A stretch of DNA of 64,000 nt, from contig CAWBGG010000005.1 in NCBI GenBank assembly GCA_963788205.1, positions 248,001 to 312,000 of the forward strand, given 5' to 3'. The notes beneath the pieces were generated by a model. The model was not told the origin of the DNA. It searched no databases and worked only from the letters and a program-made list of their open reading frames with translations. Each line of letters opens with the position of its first letter. The first letter of the stretch is position 1. This DNA is from CAVVMA01 sp963788205. Its GTDB lineage: Bacteria > Desulfobacterota > Binatia > Binatales > Binataceae. A program made the translations under genes and the position numbers. This document shows, piece after piece, positions 8,279 through 22,405 of this stretch.

Positions 8279-11200
8279 CTACCAGCGGCTGCTAATCGTT
8301 TGCGCGCCGTGCTCGTCGGCCAGGCGCAGGCGCCGATGGCACAGATAGATCAGCACCGGCTGAAGCACGCGGGTCAGAACCATGATGGTGAGCGCTCCGC
8401 CAATTACGACGATCGCGAGCGGGCGCTGGGTCTGCGCGCCGATCCGGGTTGAGAGCGCGGCCGGCAGCAGCCCCAGAGCGTCGACCAGATCGGTCATCAT
8501 CGTCGCGCGCAGCCGGCGATCCGAGCCCAGCACGATCGATTCGGCGAAACGATTGCCCTCGTTCCAGAGCTGCCGGATGTAGAAGCTCAGCAGTATCCCG
8601 TCCATCACCGCGATCCCGAAGATCGATATAAAGCCGACCGCGGCCGAGACGCTGAACGGCGTGCCGGTGATGTAGAGCGCGAGCACTCCACCCAGACAGG
8701 CCACCGGCACCTGCGCCATGATGATAAAGGTGTCGATCAGCGAGAGCGTCGCGCCATAGAGCACGCCGGCGATCAGCACCAGCGCGAACGGCACGACGAT
8801 CTCCAGGCGGCGATTGGCCTGTTGCAGCTCGCCGTACTCGCCGGCCCATTCCAGATGCACGCCTTCGGGCAGTGTGACCTCGCGAGCAACCTGGCTTTTG
8901 GCCTCCTGCACCGCGCTCTGCAGATCACGGTCGCGCACGGCGAACCGGATCGGAACGTATCGCTCCAGGCCCTCACGATAGATGAACGACGCACCCTCCG
9001 CAGCCCTGATGTCGGCGACCTGTCCCAGCGGCACGAAACCGCCGCCGGGAAGCTCGACGCGAATCTGCCGGATCGCCTCCAGGCTGGTGCGGTACTCGGG
9101 CTTCCAGCGCACGACCAAATCGAAGCGGCGATCGCCCTCCAGCACCTGCGTGACCGCCTGGCCGCCGATCGCCGCCTGCACCACCGCCGCAACGTCGCCG
9201 ACATTCAGCCCGTAGCGCGAGCACGAGGCGCGGTCGGGCGTGATCAGCAGATTGGGCTGGCCCATCGAGCGATAGACCGCGGTATCCACGATACCGGGAA
9301 TGCCGGTCATCACCTCCATCACCTGGTTGGCCACGCGCTCGTCCTCCGCCAGATCGCCGCCGAAGACCTTGACCGAGTTGGTGCCCTTTACGCCGGAGAG
9401 CGCCTCATCGATGTTGTCTTCGATATTCTGCGAGTAGCCGAAGCTGACGCCGGGAAATTCCTGGCGCAGCTTGCCGTCCATCTCACTGACCAAGTCGGGC
9501 TTGGTCAGACCCGGCCGCCATTGCGAGCTGGGTTTCAGATCGATGCTGAACTCGGCGTTGAAGAAGCCGGTGGTCTCGGTGCCGTCGTCGGGGCGCCCGA
9601 GTTGCGAGACCACTTGGGTAACCTCGGGAAACGTGATGAAGATGCGGCGCATCCTGGAGACCAGCCCGGCGCCGTGCTCCAGCGAGATCGTCAGCGGCAT
9701 CGTCGCGCGCGCCCACACGTTGCCCTCTTCCAGCTTGGGCAGGAATTCGCCGCCCAGGCGGGGAAACAGCGAGAGCGCACTCACGACCATCACTGCGATC
9801 ACAGCCAAGGTCAGCCTGGGCCAGGTGAGCACGCGCACGAACATGCGGTGATACAGGCGCTGAATCGCCGCCCACACGAAGTTGCGCGACTCGCCGATGT
9901 TCTTGTCGAGCAGGAAGGAAGCCAGCACCGGCGAAAGGGTCGCCGCGAGCAGGATCGCGACGCCCAGCCCGTAGGCGTAGGTATGCGACATCGGCGAGAA
10001 AATCGCGCCTTCCACGCCGCGCATCGTGAACAGCGGCAGGAACGCGATCATGAAGATCAGCGTCGAGAAAAACATCGGGCCGCCCACTTCCTGCGCCGCG
10101 CGCAGGATAACGTGATGGGTACTCTCGTGCGGAGACTCGCCCGCAGCCAGATGGCGATGGATGTTCTCCATCACGATTACGCTGGTGTCGATGATGATGC
10201 CGAAGTCGATCGCGCCCAATGAGATGAGATTGGCGGGCGTGTCCGACAGACGCATCAGCGTGAACGCGCCCAGCAACGCGAGCGGGATGTTAATCGCGGC
10301 GATGATCGCGGTGCGCAAATTACCCAGGAAGAAGACCAGCACCAGGAACACCAGCGCCATCCCGATCGAAAGGTTTTCGATCACCGTGCGCAGCGTCGTA
10401 TCGACCAGCCCGGTGCGATCGTAGTAGGGAACAACCTTGTAGCCGGCGGCATCAGCCCCGCGCGATTGATCTCCTTGACCTTGGCCTCCACGCCCTTGAG
10501 CGTCGCAAGTGTGTTACCGCCCCGGCGCATCAGGACGATTCCGGTCACGACCTCGTCACGGTCGCCGCCTGCCCCGCGCTGGACCATCCCGACGATTCCC
10601 AGCCGCGGCGCATAGCCGATGTTCACGTCGGCGACATTGGACACCCGGACCGGCGTGGATTTGTTGGCTGACAACACGATGTTGCCGATGTCGTCGAGCG
10701 AATGGATGAAACCGATGCCTCTCACGTCGAAAGCCTGCTCGCCTACGGTCAGGTAGTTGCCGCCGACGTTGGTGTTGGAATTCGCGATCGAGTTGATCAG
10801 CGTCGCCAGCGGGACCTGGTAGTAATTGAGTTTCTGCGGGTCGACTTCGACGTGGTATTCCTTGGTGAGTCCGCCGAAGCCCGAGACGTCGAGCACGCCG
10901 GGCACGGTCTTGAGCTGTTTTTCGAGCACCCAGTCTTCGACTTCCTTCTCGGCGATCAGGTCGCGATAGGGACTTTGAATCCAGTAGCGGTAAACCTCGC
11001 CGATGGGATTTTCGGGCGAGATGCCCGGCGCGATTCCGCGCGGCAAGTTGATGAAACCGAGCCGGTTGATGGTCTCGACGCGGTCCTGGTAGTAGTCACT
11101 ATCCCACTCGAAGTAACAACGGATGTCCGAGAGGCCGAACAGCGAGATCGAGCGCATCGCCTGAAGATCGCGCATCCCGGCCATCCCCACTTCGAGCGGA

Positions 11201-11400
11201 ACCGTGACCAGCTTCTCCACCTCTTCAGCGCTGAGTCCGCTAGGCAGCGTCAGCACCTCGACCATCGGCTGAACCGGATCGGGATAGGCCTCGATATCGA
11301 GCGAGGCGAACGAATAGATCCCGGCGACCACCAGCGCGAGCGCGGCGCCGATGACGATTACGCGCTCCTGGAGCGCGAGCCCCATCAGGGCGCGAATCAT
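8279..11400 (-). pseudogene. Heavy-metal RND efflux pump, CzcA/CusA type, split by a single-base frameshift
   Basis: Inner-membrane proton-driven metal pump, about 1040 aa when read through. The N-terminal part (from the ATG at 11400) is in one frame and ends early near 10381; the rest continues in another frame to 8279. Adding one G in the GG at about 10443-10445 restores the family sequence PPGYKVVPYYDRTGLVDTTL and joins TM1 porter domains to TM2 onwards with nothing missing. TM4 reads DFGIIIDTSVIVMEN, keeping the Asp, Asp and Glu of CzcA-type (Zn/Co/Cd) pumps; CusA-type pumps lack the first Asp. It is the last gene of a C-B-A operon, 18 bases after the adaptor. Either a decayed gene or a sequencing error. 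Confidence 0.9.
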
Positions 11401-11418
11401 CGCCTGGAACTCCCGCGG

Positions 11419-12546
11419 TCAGGAACTCTCGCCATGGGCCTGATGCCACAGCGCGTCGACTTGCATCGATTCGCTCGAAACCACGCGCTCGCCGTCGCCG
11501 AGTCCCGAGATGATGCGCGCGTAGCCCTGCTCGTTCCATGAACCGATAGTCACTCGCCGCCGCTCGATCAGACCTTCTTTGACCTGCACGAATGCGTAGT
11601 AGCTATCGGTCTCGAAAACCAGCGCGGTCTGTGGCACTACCAGCGCGGCCCCCGGCGCGGTGATGATCCTGACGCGCGCGAGCATCTGCGGCTTCAGCTT
11701 GCCGCCCGGGTTGCGCACCGCGCAGCGAATCTGCGCGGTATGCGTATTCGGATCGATGTTGGGGCTGATCTTCGCGATCGTGCCCTTGAAGACCTGATCG
11801 GGAAAGGTGGTCGTGAGGGCCTCGAGCTGCTGGCCTTCATGGACGCGGGCCAAATCGTCTTCGTAGATGTCGGCGGTGATCCATACGTCGTCGATGGTGC
11901 CGACGGTGAACAGCATGTCGCCCGGATTCACCGCGCCGCCGCGGATCGCTTTGTTTTCGACCACGATCCCGTTGATCGGCGCGCGCATCCAGACGGTCGG
12001 GGTCGGCGCCTTGATCGCGGCGATGTCAGAATCTGCCATTCCCAGCAACTCGAGTTTGCGCTTGGCCGCCGATGCCATCGCCGCCGCCAGCCCACCGGCG
12101 TCCGCGATACCCGGCATCGCGCTCAAATGCGAGGTCGAGAGCGCCTGCAGGTACTCGGCTTGCGCAGTCATGAAATCGGGGCTGTAGAGCGCGACGATCG
12201 GCTCGCCGCGCCGCACCGTGTCCCAGAGCGAGACGCGGGTCGCGTCGATTCGCCCGGCCACGCGCGAGACAATCGACGCGACCCGGCGATCGTCGAAGCT
12301 GATTTGCCCGCTGGTCTCGAGCGCCGCGGGCAACTCGACTCTGGTCACCGCCGCGAATTGCATCCCCGGCACGTCCTGCTGCTCCAGTTTCATCAGCTCG
12401 GGACCGCTGGACTGATGGACAAGCTGCGGGATCGCGGCCGTCGGTTCGCTGGCGGCGCGGCTGGCCGGCGAGCTTTCGCATCCGGAGCCGAGCACGGCGA
12501 TCACGCCTGCCACGATCGCCGCCGGCCAAAATCCACGCGCGATCAT
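11419..12546 (-). CDS. RND efflux periplasmic adaptor lipoprotein (CzcB/CusB type)
   Basis: 375 aa membrane-fusion protein linking the RND pump to the outer-membrane channel. A signal sequence ends in the lipobox GSGC (Cys23), so it is anchored as a lipoprotein. The order barrel-sandwich/lipoyl (RVAGRIDATRVSLWDTVRRGEPIVALYS is split by the hairpin from FMTAQAEYL on), beta-barrel (DDVWITADIYEDDLARVHEG) and membrane-proximal region (RRRVTIGSWNEQGYARIISGL) matches the heavy-metal adaptor family. It starts inside the stop of the channel gene (ATGA overlap). No metal-binding Met or His cluster typical of CusB was noticed at the N-terminus. Confidence 0.92.
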   Translation of the reverse strand: MIARGFWPAAIVAGVIAVLGSGCESSPASRAASEPTAAIPQLVHQSSGPELMKLEQQDVPGMQFAAVTRVELPAALETSGQISFDDRRVASIVSRVAGRIDATRVSLWDTVRRGEPIVALYSPDFMTAQAEYLQALSTSHLSAMPGIADAGGLAAAMASAAKRKLELLGMADSDIAAIKAPTPTVWMRAPINGIVVENKAIRGGAVNPGDMLFTVGTIDDVWITADIYEDDLARVHEGQQLEALTTTFPDQVFKGTIAKISPNIDPNTHTAQIRCAVRNPGGKLKPQMLARVRIITAPGAALVVPQTALVFETDSYYAFVQVKEGLIERRRVTIGSWNEQGYARIISGLGDGERVVSSESMQVDALWHQAHGESS

Positions 12547-13811
12547 TTCGGCAGCGGCTCCCCGATCGCCTGTTCCAGCGCGACCCTCGCGGCGAGGAAC
12601 TGGTTGGCGGCCTGCAGGTAGGCGGTCCGCGAATCGTAGCTTCGCAGGAGCGCTGCGGTCAGGGTCGTAAAGTCGACCTTCCCCGCAGAATAGGCCGTCA
12701 GCGCGACCTCGAAATCCTGGCGCGCGAGCGCGATCAGCGTGTTGCGATAGAGCCTCGCGGACCGGTAGGCCAGTTGCGCCGAGCGGTACAGCGTTGTCAC
12801 CGCCGCGGCGGTCTGGCTCTTTATCGAGCTCAGGTCGGAGCGCGCCGCGTCCAGATCGTATTCGGCTTTGGTCACATCTTCGCTCTGCCTGAGCCAGAAA
12901 AAAATCGGCAGGTTAAAGCCGATCGTGACACTGTGATCTTCGATGCGGTGGGAAGCCGGCGCGCCGCTGGTGACCAGATAATCGTCAAAAATATAACCGA
13001 CCGAGTAATCGGGAGCATATTCGAGCTTCGCCAGTTGCAGGGCGGTGGCGGAATTGCGCTCGCCGAGCGCCGCCTCGATTATTTCCTGTCGAACCGCGAT
13101 CGCGCGGTCGGAAAGCGTGTCGAGCGGGATCGTGATGGGGTTGAGCTCGAGACTCCGATCCAGCGGCAGCGGCTCGTCGGGCGGCCGGTAGAGAAGCTGG
13201 TTCAACTGGGTGCGATCGTTCTGTTCGGCGACCCGCGACTGATCCTCTTGCTGCTGCGCCGCAGCGAGATCGACTTCGGCGCTGATGAAATCGGTTTGCG
13301 TGACCTGGCTCGCGGAATAAGCAACCTGCGTGACTTGCAGGACGCGTCTTAAATTGGCGACGCGCTCAGCAGTCACGTCCGCCAGCGCGTAGTCGAGGAG
13401 ATCCTGATAGAAGGCGGACTCGGTCCGTGCACGGAGGTCGCGAAGCGTCGCGACGTAGCTCAGGCGCGCAACTTCGGCCGTCCGCTTGGCGTTGTCGGCC
13501 TGAAGAAGCGCTTTGCCCGGAAACTGAAAAGACTCCGTGACCTGCAGAGTGTGTTCCGAGGCCTCCTGGAACGGGTTGCGCGCGCTGTCGATGTTCATGA
13601 AGGTGAAGATCGGGTCGGCTGGCGCGTAGTTCTGCTTGATCGAATGCTCCGCGCTCCTCCATCGGGCCCGCGCGGATTTGACCTGCGGGTTGGCTTCCAG
13701 CGCGACCTCGACCAACTGGTCGACCGTCAAACCGGGCTCGGAGGCCGCCTCAACCCGTAGCGAGGCCACGAGCAGCAGCGCCACGGCCACAGTCGCCTTC
13801 ATCGCTCGCAT
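12543..13811 (-). CDS. Outer-membrane efflux channel (TolC/CzcC family)
   Basis: 422 aa. Forms the outer-membrane exit duct of the metal pump. A signal peptide (MKATVAVALLLVASLRVEAA) is followed by two OEP repeats of long amphipathic helices, beginning LTVDQLVEVALEANPQVKSAR and repeated near GERNSATALQLAKLEYAPDYSVG. There is no lipobox cysteine, unlike CusC, so it resembles CzcC. It is the first gene of the C-B-A operon and overlaps the adaptor by four bases. Start either the ATG at 13811 or the one three codons later; the choice does not change the signal peptide. Confidence 0.9.
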   Translation of the reverse strand: MRAMKATVAVALLLVASLRVEAASEPGLTVDQLVEVALEANPQVKSARARWRSAEHSIKQNYAPADPIFTFMNIDSARNPFQEASEHTLQVTESFQFPGKALLQADNAKRTAEVARLSYVATLRDLRARTESAFYQDLLDYALADVTAERVANLRRVLQVTQVAYSASQVTQTDFISAEVDLAAAQQQEDQSRVAEQNDRTQLNQLLYRPPDEPLPLDRSLELNPITIPLDTLSDRAIAVRQEIIEAALGERNSATALQLAKLEYAPDYSVGYIFDDYLVTSGAPASHRIEDHSVTIGFNLPIFFWLRQSEDVTKAEYDLDAARSDLSSIKSQTAAAVTTLYRSAQLAYRSARLYRNTLIALARQDFEVALTAYSAGKVDFTTLTAALLRSYDSRTAYLQAANQFLAARVALEQAIGEPLPK

Positions 13812-14116
13812 CGTCGTTCACCAGCCCGCCTATTGAGGTGTGGTGATCCCGCCGAAAGCCGCGGTCTTGCACCTGGCCGCCGCGGTCGCTTGAGCCCCGT
13901 ACGGAACGCACCCGGAATATCAATTAAACAGATTTGGAACGACCGGGGAAAGCTAGGGAAGACTGCATAGCGATAGTTCGGACAACTCACGCCTTCCCGT
14001 TCTTCAACCCGCTTCTGCTTCTACGAACAAGCTGCTCTATGGTTTCCTTTTGCGATGCGGCGCACAGGCGCACCCGCTCTGATAGACTGAAGTCGAATCC
14101 CTTTTTGGAGCAGCCG
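13812..14116. other. Divergent intergenic region between the efflux operon and tldD
   Basis: About 300 bases that must hold the promoters of the metal efflux operon (leftwards) and of tldD-tldE (rightwards). I see no gene, no strong terminator and no clear metal-regulator palindrome. A TGATAGACT sequence at about 14081-14090 could be a -10 region for tldD, but no well-spaced -35 accompanies it. Confidence 0.5.
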
Positions 14117-15565
<1,449 letters not shown>

Positions 15566-15577
15566 GGAGCGTTATCG

Positions 15578-16921
15578 ATGGAAGGATTGGAACTGGCGCA
15601 ATGGGCGCTGGCGGAGGCGTCACGCAAAGGCGCGACCGCTGCCGAGGTCCTGATAGTCGGCGCCGAATCGCTCTCCGCAGGCGTGAGGTTCGGCGCGGTC
15701 GAGAAGCTCAAAAGCTCGCGCGAGCGCCGGTTGGGCCTGCGCGTCTTTACCGGCCAGTCTTCGGCTACCGCCTCGACCGCGGACCTCGATTCCGCGGCGG
15801 TCGGCAGCCTGGTCGCGTCGACGGTGGCGCTGGCGCGGCTGACCGCGTCCGATCCGTGGTCGGGCCTGCCCGATCCGGCGCTCCATCCGCGGATGCTCGC
15901 CGAGCTGGAGCTCAGCGATCCGAAGCATGGAATTATCGACGCCGATAAGGCGCTGAGCCTGGCGCGCGCCGCCGAGGGAGCGGCCCTGAAGCTCGACAGC
16001 CGAATCAAGAACTCGGAAGGCGCCGAGTTTGATTCGGGCACCTATCGCGTGATGTTCGCCAACAGCCAGGGATTCTCCGGCGAGTATGCGGGCACCTCGT
16101 ACTCGCTGACGTGCGTGCCGGTCGCGCGGAATGGCGATTCGATGCAGCGCGACTACTGGTACACCGCGAATCGCCGCTTCGAGAAGCTCGAAGACCCCGA
16201 ATCGGTCGGGCTGACCGCCGCGCGCCGGGCGCTGCGGCGGCTCGGGGCGCGAAAAATCAAGACCACCCGCGCGCCGGTGGTGTACGATCCCGATCTCGCC
16301 GGCGGCCTGATGCGCTCGATGGCGGGTGCGGCGTCGGGCCCCTCCTTATATCGCGGGGCCTCTTTTCTGATCGGCCGGCTCGGCACGCAGGTGGCTTCGC
16401 CCAACGTGACGATCATGGACGACGGCACAATCGTGGGCGCGCTCGGATCAAAGCCGTTCGACGGCGAGGGACTCAAGACCACGCGCAAGGCGATCGTTGA
16501 GAAGGGAGTGCTGGCAAGCTATCTGCTCGACAGCTACTCGGCGCGCAAGCTGAAGCTCGAACCGACCGGAAACGCAGCCCGCTCGGTCGGCGAGGCGCCG
16601 ACCGTCAGCGCGGCCAATCTGTATCTGCAACCCGGACCCTATTCGCCGGAAGAAATAATCCGTTCGGTGAAGCAGGGACTATACGTCACCGAGCTTATCG
16701 GAGTCGGCATCAACATGGTAACCGGCGACTATTCGCGCGGCGCCAGCGGGATGTGGATCGAAAACGGCGAGCTGGCCTACCCGGTGCAGGAGATCACGAT
16801 CGCGGGCAACCTGAAAGAGATGTTTCAATCGATCGAGATGATCGGCAACGACCTGCACTGGCGCTCGTCCACGGCCTCGCCGACGATCAAGATCAGCGAG
16901 ATGATGATCGCGGGCGAGTGA
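15578..16921 (+). CDS. tldE: TldE/PmbA protease partner subunit
   Basis: 447 aa. Non-catalytic-type partner of TldD: it has the PmbA/TldD fold (RRLGLRVFTGQSSATAST near residue 50, the GTYRVMFANSQGFSGEYAGT strand region, and the C-terminal GVGINMVTGDYSRGASGMWIE repeat split across strands) but lacks the HExxxH zinc motif. It lies 12 bases after tldD, so the two are cotranscribed. Length is normal and no frameshift is seen. Confidence 0.96.
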   Translation: MEGLELAQWALAEASRKGATAAEVLIVGAESLSAGVRFGAVEKLKSSRERRLGLRVFTGQSSATASTADLDSAAVGSLVASTVALARLTASDPWSGLPDPALHPRMLAELELSDPKHGIIDADKALSLARAAEGAALKLDSRIKNSEGAEFDSGTYRVMFANSQGFSGEYAGTSYSLTCVPVARNGDSMQRDYWYTANRRFEKLEDPESVGLTAARRALRRLGARKIKTTRAPVVYDPDLAGGLMRSMAGAASGPSLYRGASFLIGRLGTQVASPNVTIMDDGTIVGALGSKPFDGEGLKTTRKAIVEKGVLASYLLDSYSARKLKLEPTGNAARSVGEAPTVSAANLYLQPGPYSPEEIIRSVKQGLYVTELIGVGINMVTGDYSRGASGMWIENGELAYPVQEITIAGNLKEMFQSIEMIGNDLHWRSSTASPTIKISEMMIAGE

Positions 16922-16934
16922 TCGCGCGTCTGTC

Positions 16935-17031
16935 TGTCATTCCCGCGCGCGTGTCTGGCGCGCGCGAGGAATCCCGATCAGGCCATCCGAGATTCTTCGC
17001 GCGACAGACCTCCAGACGCGCGAGAATGACA
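16935..17031. repeat. REP-like inverted repeat between tldE and clpB
   Basis: The arms TGTCATTC at 16935 and GAATGACA at 17024-17031 face each other, with further complementary blocks GTCTGG and CCAGAC and repeated CGCGCG stretches inside. This is the TGTCATTC...GAATGACA type of intergenic palindrome, which is common in many bacterial genomes. It could act as a transcription attenuator or terminator after tldE. Confidence 0.65.
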
Positions 17032-17090
17032 GCCACTCGTCCCCCTATGCGAAGCTCCGGTTGCCCAGAGCCTAGGAATGGTTAAATTGA

Positions 17091-19706
<2,616 letters not shown>

Positions 19707-19740
19707 AACGACTACTCGGCCAAGTATACGACTGTCTGAA

Positions 19741-19847
19741 TCCCTCTCCCTCCGGGAGAGGGCTGGGGTGAGGGCGATCTCGCGAAAATTCTCGGGTGCG
19801 CGCCCTCACCCGCGCGAGGACGCGCGGCCTCTCCCGGAGGGAGAGGC
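19741..19847. terminator. Double-hairpin palindromic repeat, likely bidirectional terminator
   Basis: It lies between convergent clpB and trpS. Two local hairpins are visible: CCCTCTCCC-TCC-GGGAGAGGG at 19742-19762 and CCTCTCCC-GGA-GGGAGAGG at 19828-19846, and the two halves can also pair with each other (GGTGAGGGC against GCCCTCACC). No T-tract follows, so intrinsic termination is inferred from position and stem strength. It belongs to the same repeat family as the elements at 1604 and 48258. Confidence 0.55.
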
Positions 19848-19909
19848 ATCCAGTGCGGCTCACTACCAGGCCGTCAAATCCGCCTGATCGACCGAGGATT
19901 CAGACGCTC

Positions 19910-20917
19910 CTACGGCTTTTCGAAGCCGTAGTCGAGCTTCATCGCGTGGCGCACTTGCGCCATCGTGGCCTGCGCGGTCGCGCGTCCCCGGCGGGTGCCT
20001 TCCATCACGATTTCACGGACCTCTGTAGGCTTGGCGGCAAAAGCGGCGCGCCGCTCGCGAATCGGGGCCAGAAACGCTTCGAGCGCGTCGAACAAGCGCT
20101 GCTTGACCTCTACGTCTCCGACCGTGCCCTTGCGATAGCGCTCCTTGAGCTCCTCGACCTCGGCTTTATTTTCGTTGAACGCATCGTGATAGGCGAAGAC
20201 CGGATTGCCTTCGACATGGCCGGGATCGGTGGGATGAATCCGTGTCGGGTCGGTGAACATCGACATCACGCGCTTGCGCAGCGTCTCGGACGAGTCACCC
20301 AGGTAGATACAATTCTTCAGCGACTTGGACATCTTGGCGCCGCCGTCGGTTCCGGGCAGCCGCGCGATATTCCCGAGCATCGCCTTGGGCTCGATCAGCG
20401 TCTTGCCGTATAGCGAGTTGAAGCGGCGCACGATCTCGCGCGCCTGCTCGATCATCGGGAGCTGATCCTCGCCGACCGGCACTAGGTCGGCCTTGAAGAT
20501 CGTGATGTCGGCGGCCTGCGAAATCGGATACGACCAGAAGCCGACCGGAATATTGCGGCCGAATTCGCGCTGCTTGATTTCGTCCTTCACGGTCGGATTA
20601 CGCTCGAGCGTGGCGACCGTGACCAGATTCATGAAATAGATCGTCAGCTCGGCCAGTTCCGGCACCATCGACTGAACCACGATCTTCGACCTGCCGGCAT
20701 CGAGGCCGGTGGCAAGATAGTCGAGCGCGACCTCAAAGACGTTGGCGCCCAGGGTCTCGGGATGCTCAAAGTTGTCGGTCAGCGCCTGCACGTCGGCGAT
20801 CAGAATGTAGGTGTCGTATTCATTTTGTAGCCGGACGCGGTTTTGCAGTGAGCCGACGTAGTGGCCCAGATGGAGCGGGCCGGTCGGCCGATCGCCGGTG
20901 AGAATCCGTTTGGCCAT
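19910..20917 (-). CDS. trpS: Tryptophanyl-tRNA synthetase
   Basis: 335 aa class I synthetase that charges tRNA-Trp. The HIGH-type motif is in PTGPLHLGHYVG near the N-terminus and the KMSKS loop in GGAKMSKSLKN near residue 200. Length is normal for bacterial TrpS. It begins six bases after the stop of nfo, so it is probably cotranscribed with it. The insertion before KMSKS is of the usual bacterial type. Confidence 0.96.
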   Translation of the reverse strand: MAKRILTGDRPTGPLHLGHYVGSLQNRVRLQNEYDTYILIADVQALTDNFEHPETLGANVFEVALDYLATGLDAGRSKIVVQSMVPELAELTIYFMNLVTVATLERNPTVKDEIKQREFGRNIPVGFWSYPISQAADITIFKADLVPVGEDQLPMIEQAREIVRRFNSLYGKTLIEPKAMLGNIARLPGTDGGAKMSKSLKNCIYLGDSSETLRKRVMSMFTDPTRIHPTDPGHVEGNPVFAYHDAFNENKAEVEELKERYRKGTVGDVEVKQRLFDALEAFLAPIRERRAAFAAKPTEVREIVMEGTRRGRATAQATMAQVRHAMKLDYGFEKP

Positions 20918-20923
20918 TGTGAT

Positions 20924-21811
20924 CTAATACTGCAACAGGCTGCGCAGCGTGGCGAGGTCCTGCGCGATGTCCTTCATCTCTTCGCCCGGCTCGGTCTCCA
21001 GGCACATCGGGATGCCGCAAAAGCGCGGGTCGTTGACCAGCCGCCTGAAGGCCTCGACTCCCAGGTGTCCCTTGCCGATATGTTCGTGCCGATCGACGCG
21101 CGAGTGAAACGGCTTGAGCGAGTCATTCATATGGAAAGCCGCCAGCCGGTCGAGCCCGATATGCTGGTCCAGCTCGGCGAAAGCGCGCTCGTAGCCGGCG
21201 GCGTCGCGCAGGTCATAGCCGGCGGCAAAGGCGTGCTGGGTGTCGAAGCACAGCCTAAGGCGCTCGTTTTCCTTCACCGCGTCGAAGATTCGGCCCATCT
21301 GCTCGAACGAGTAGCCCAGCACGCTGCCCTGCCCGGCGGTGATCTCCAGCGCGACTTTCACCTTGAAGCCCGCGCAGGCCTGATGCGCCTGATCGATCGA
21401 GCCCGCGATGGCGGCGATTCCCGCCTGCTCGCCCGAGCCGACGTGCGCGCCCGGATGCGCCACCAGGTAGGGCAGGCCGAGCGCCTCGCATCGCTCCAGC
21501 TCGTCGATAAATCCTTTCACGGAGCGTTGGCGAAGCGGCTCGTCAGGCGCACCGAGATTGAGCAGGTAGGAATCGTGGGCGATTACGGTTCGAATCGCGT
21601 GTTCCTTCTGATTGCGCTTGAAAGCCTCGATCTCATCGCTGCCGTAAGGTTTTGCCGCCCATTGGCGGGAGGACTTGGTGAAAATCTGGATGCAATCGCA
21701 TCCGATCTGCCGCCCGCGCGCCGGCGCCTCGTGCACGCCGCCGGCGATCGACACATGCGCGCCCAACAGCGGTGCTTTAGCAGCGGCGGTTTTGACGCTT
21801 GCGGGGGTCAT
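20924..21811 (-). CDS. nfo: Endonuclease IV (AP endonuclease, Nfo)
   Basis: 295 aa zinc-dependent TIM-barrel nuclease of base-excision repair that cleaves 5' of abasic sites. Family features: LLGAHVSIAGGVHEAPARG at the start with the first metal His, the HPGAHVGSGEQAG motif, the central EITAGQG with its metal Glu, CFDTQHAFAAGYD, FHMNDS, and RVDRHEHIGKGHLG near the end. All metal-ligand motifs are present. It leads a two-gene operon with trpS and is divergent from a small lipoprotein gene. Confidence 0.96.
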   Translation of the reverse strand: MTPASVKTAAAKAPLLGAHVSIAGGVHEAPARGRQIGCDCIQIFTKSSRQWAAKPYGSDEIEAFKRNQKEHAIRTVIAHDSYLLNLGAPDEPLRQRSVKGFIDELERCEALGLPYLVAHPGAHVGSGEQAGIAAIAGSIDQAHQACAGFKVKVALEITAGQGSVLGYSFEQMGRIFDAVKENERLRLCFDTQHAFAAGYDLRDAAGYERAFAELDQHIGLDRLAAFHMNDSLKPFHSRVDRHEHIGKGHLGVEAFRRLVNDPRFCGIPMCLETEPGEEMKDIAQDLATLRSLLQY

Positions 21812-21922
21812 GGTGAGAGCTCGGGCGCGAAGTCGGCGCCGCGATGAAATTCATATAGAAGCGAGGCACTGAAAGCGAGGGGCGGCTTGCGAGGCTGCGG
21901 CGCTCGCGGCTATTGCTTAAGG

Positions 21923-22351
21923 ATGCCACGAACCGCAGTTTTCGCGATCGCCGCGGCGCTGGCGTTGGCCGCGGGATGCCTGAAAGCGGCCGAACTGCCG
22001 CCGCAAGCTACGGTCTCCGAGATCGAACCCTCGGGCCGGCCTGCCAAGGGGCCCGGCTGCACGATGCCGATCCTGCGCGACGAGCCGCTGACCGACTTTC
22101 GCCAAGTCTCGATTATCGAGGGGCTTGGACCCCGGTTCGGAGTGGAGAGCGACGTGATGCCGGTCGTGATGCGCGCGGCGTGCGAGACCGGTGCCGACGC
22201 CCTGCTGATCAAGGCCAGCAAGAGCCAGACTTCCGAGAACATGACCGGGTATTACATCAATGCGGTCGCGATCATTTATGTTAAGGGGAACAAAGTCGTC
22301 AGCGGCTCCTCGCAGCCGGGTCCGGGCGGCGGCGACGCGCGGCCTCAATAG
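21923..22351 (+). CDS. Small lipoprotein, unknown function
   Basis: 142 aa. Begins MPRTAVFAIAAALALAAGC, a signal peptide with lipobox LAAGC, so probably a membrane lipoprotein. The mature part contains a paired region (FRQVSIIEGLGPRFG and CETGADALLIKASKSQT) resembling small lipoproteins that handle metal or stress signals, but I cannot name a family. I preferred the ATG at 21923 over an upstream in-frame start because it begins exactly at the signal peptide. nadK follows closely and may be cotranscribed. Confidence 0.7.
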   Translation: MPRTAVFAIAAALALAAGCLKAAELPPQATVSEIEPSGRPAKGPGCTMPILRDEPLTDFRQVSIIEGLGPRFGVESDVMPVVMRAACETGADALLIKASKSQTSENMTGYYINAVAIIYVKGNKVVSGSSQPGPGGGDARPQ

Positions 22352-22403
22352 AATTCCTAAGGATCATAAGAATTCCCAGCATCATCAGAACTCCAAGGAT
22401 CAT
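22350..22403 (+). repeat. Three tandem 18-bp imperfect repeats in the nadK leader
   Basis: Units at 22350-22367, 22368-22385 and 22386-22403, each of the form AGAAYTCC-N4-5-ATCAT. Units one and three contain AAGGA; that of unit three is the Shine-Dalgarno of nadK, seven bases before its GTG. The array begins at the last base of the preceding lipoprotein gene's stop. Confidence 0.7.
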
Positions 22404-22405
22404 CC

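Noticed and set aside
8279..11400. Two separate RND proteins (339 and 701 aa), as in heteromeric pumps
   Set aside because: They are the N- and C-terminal parts of one family member. A single base restores a continuous protein.
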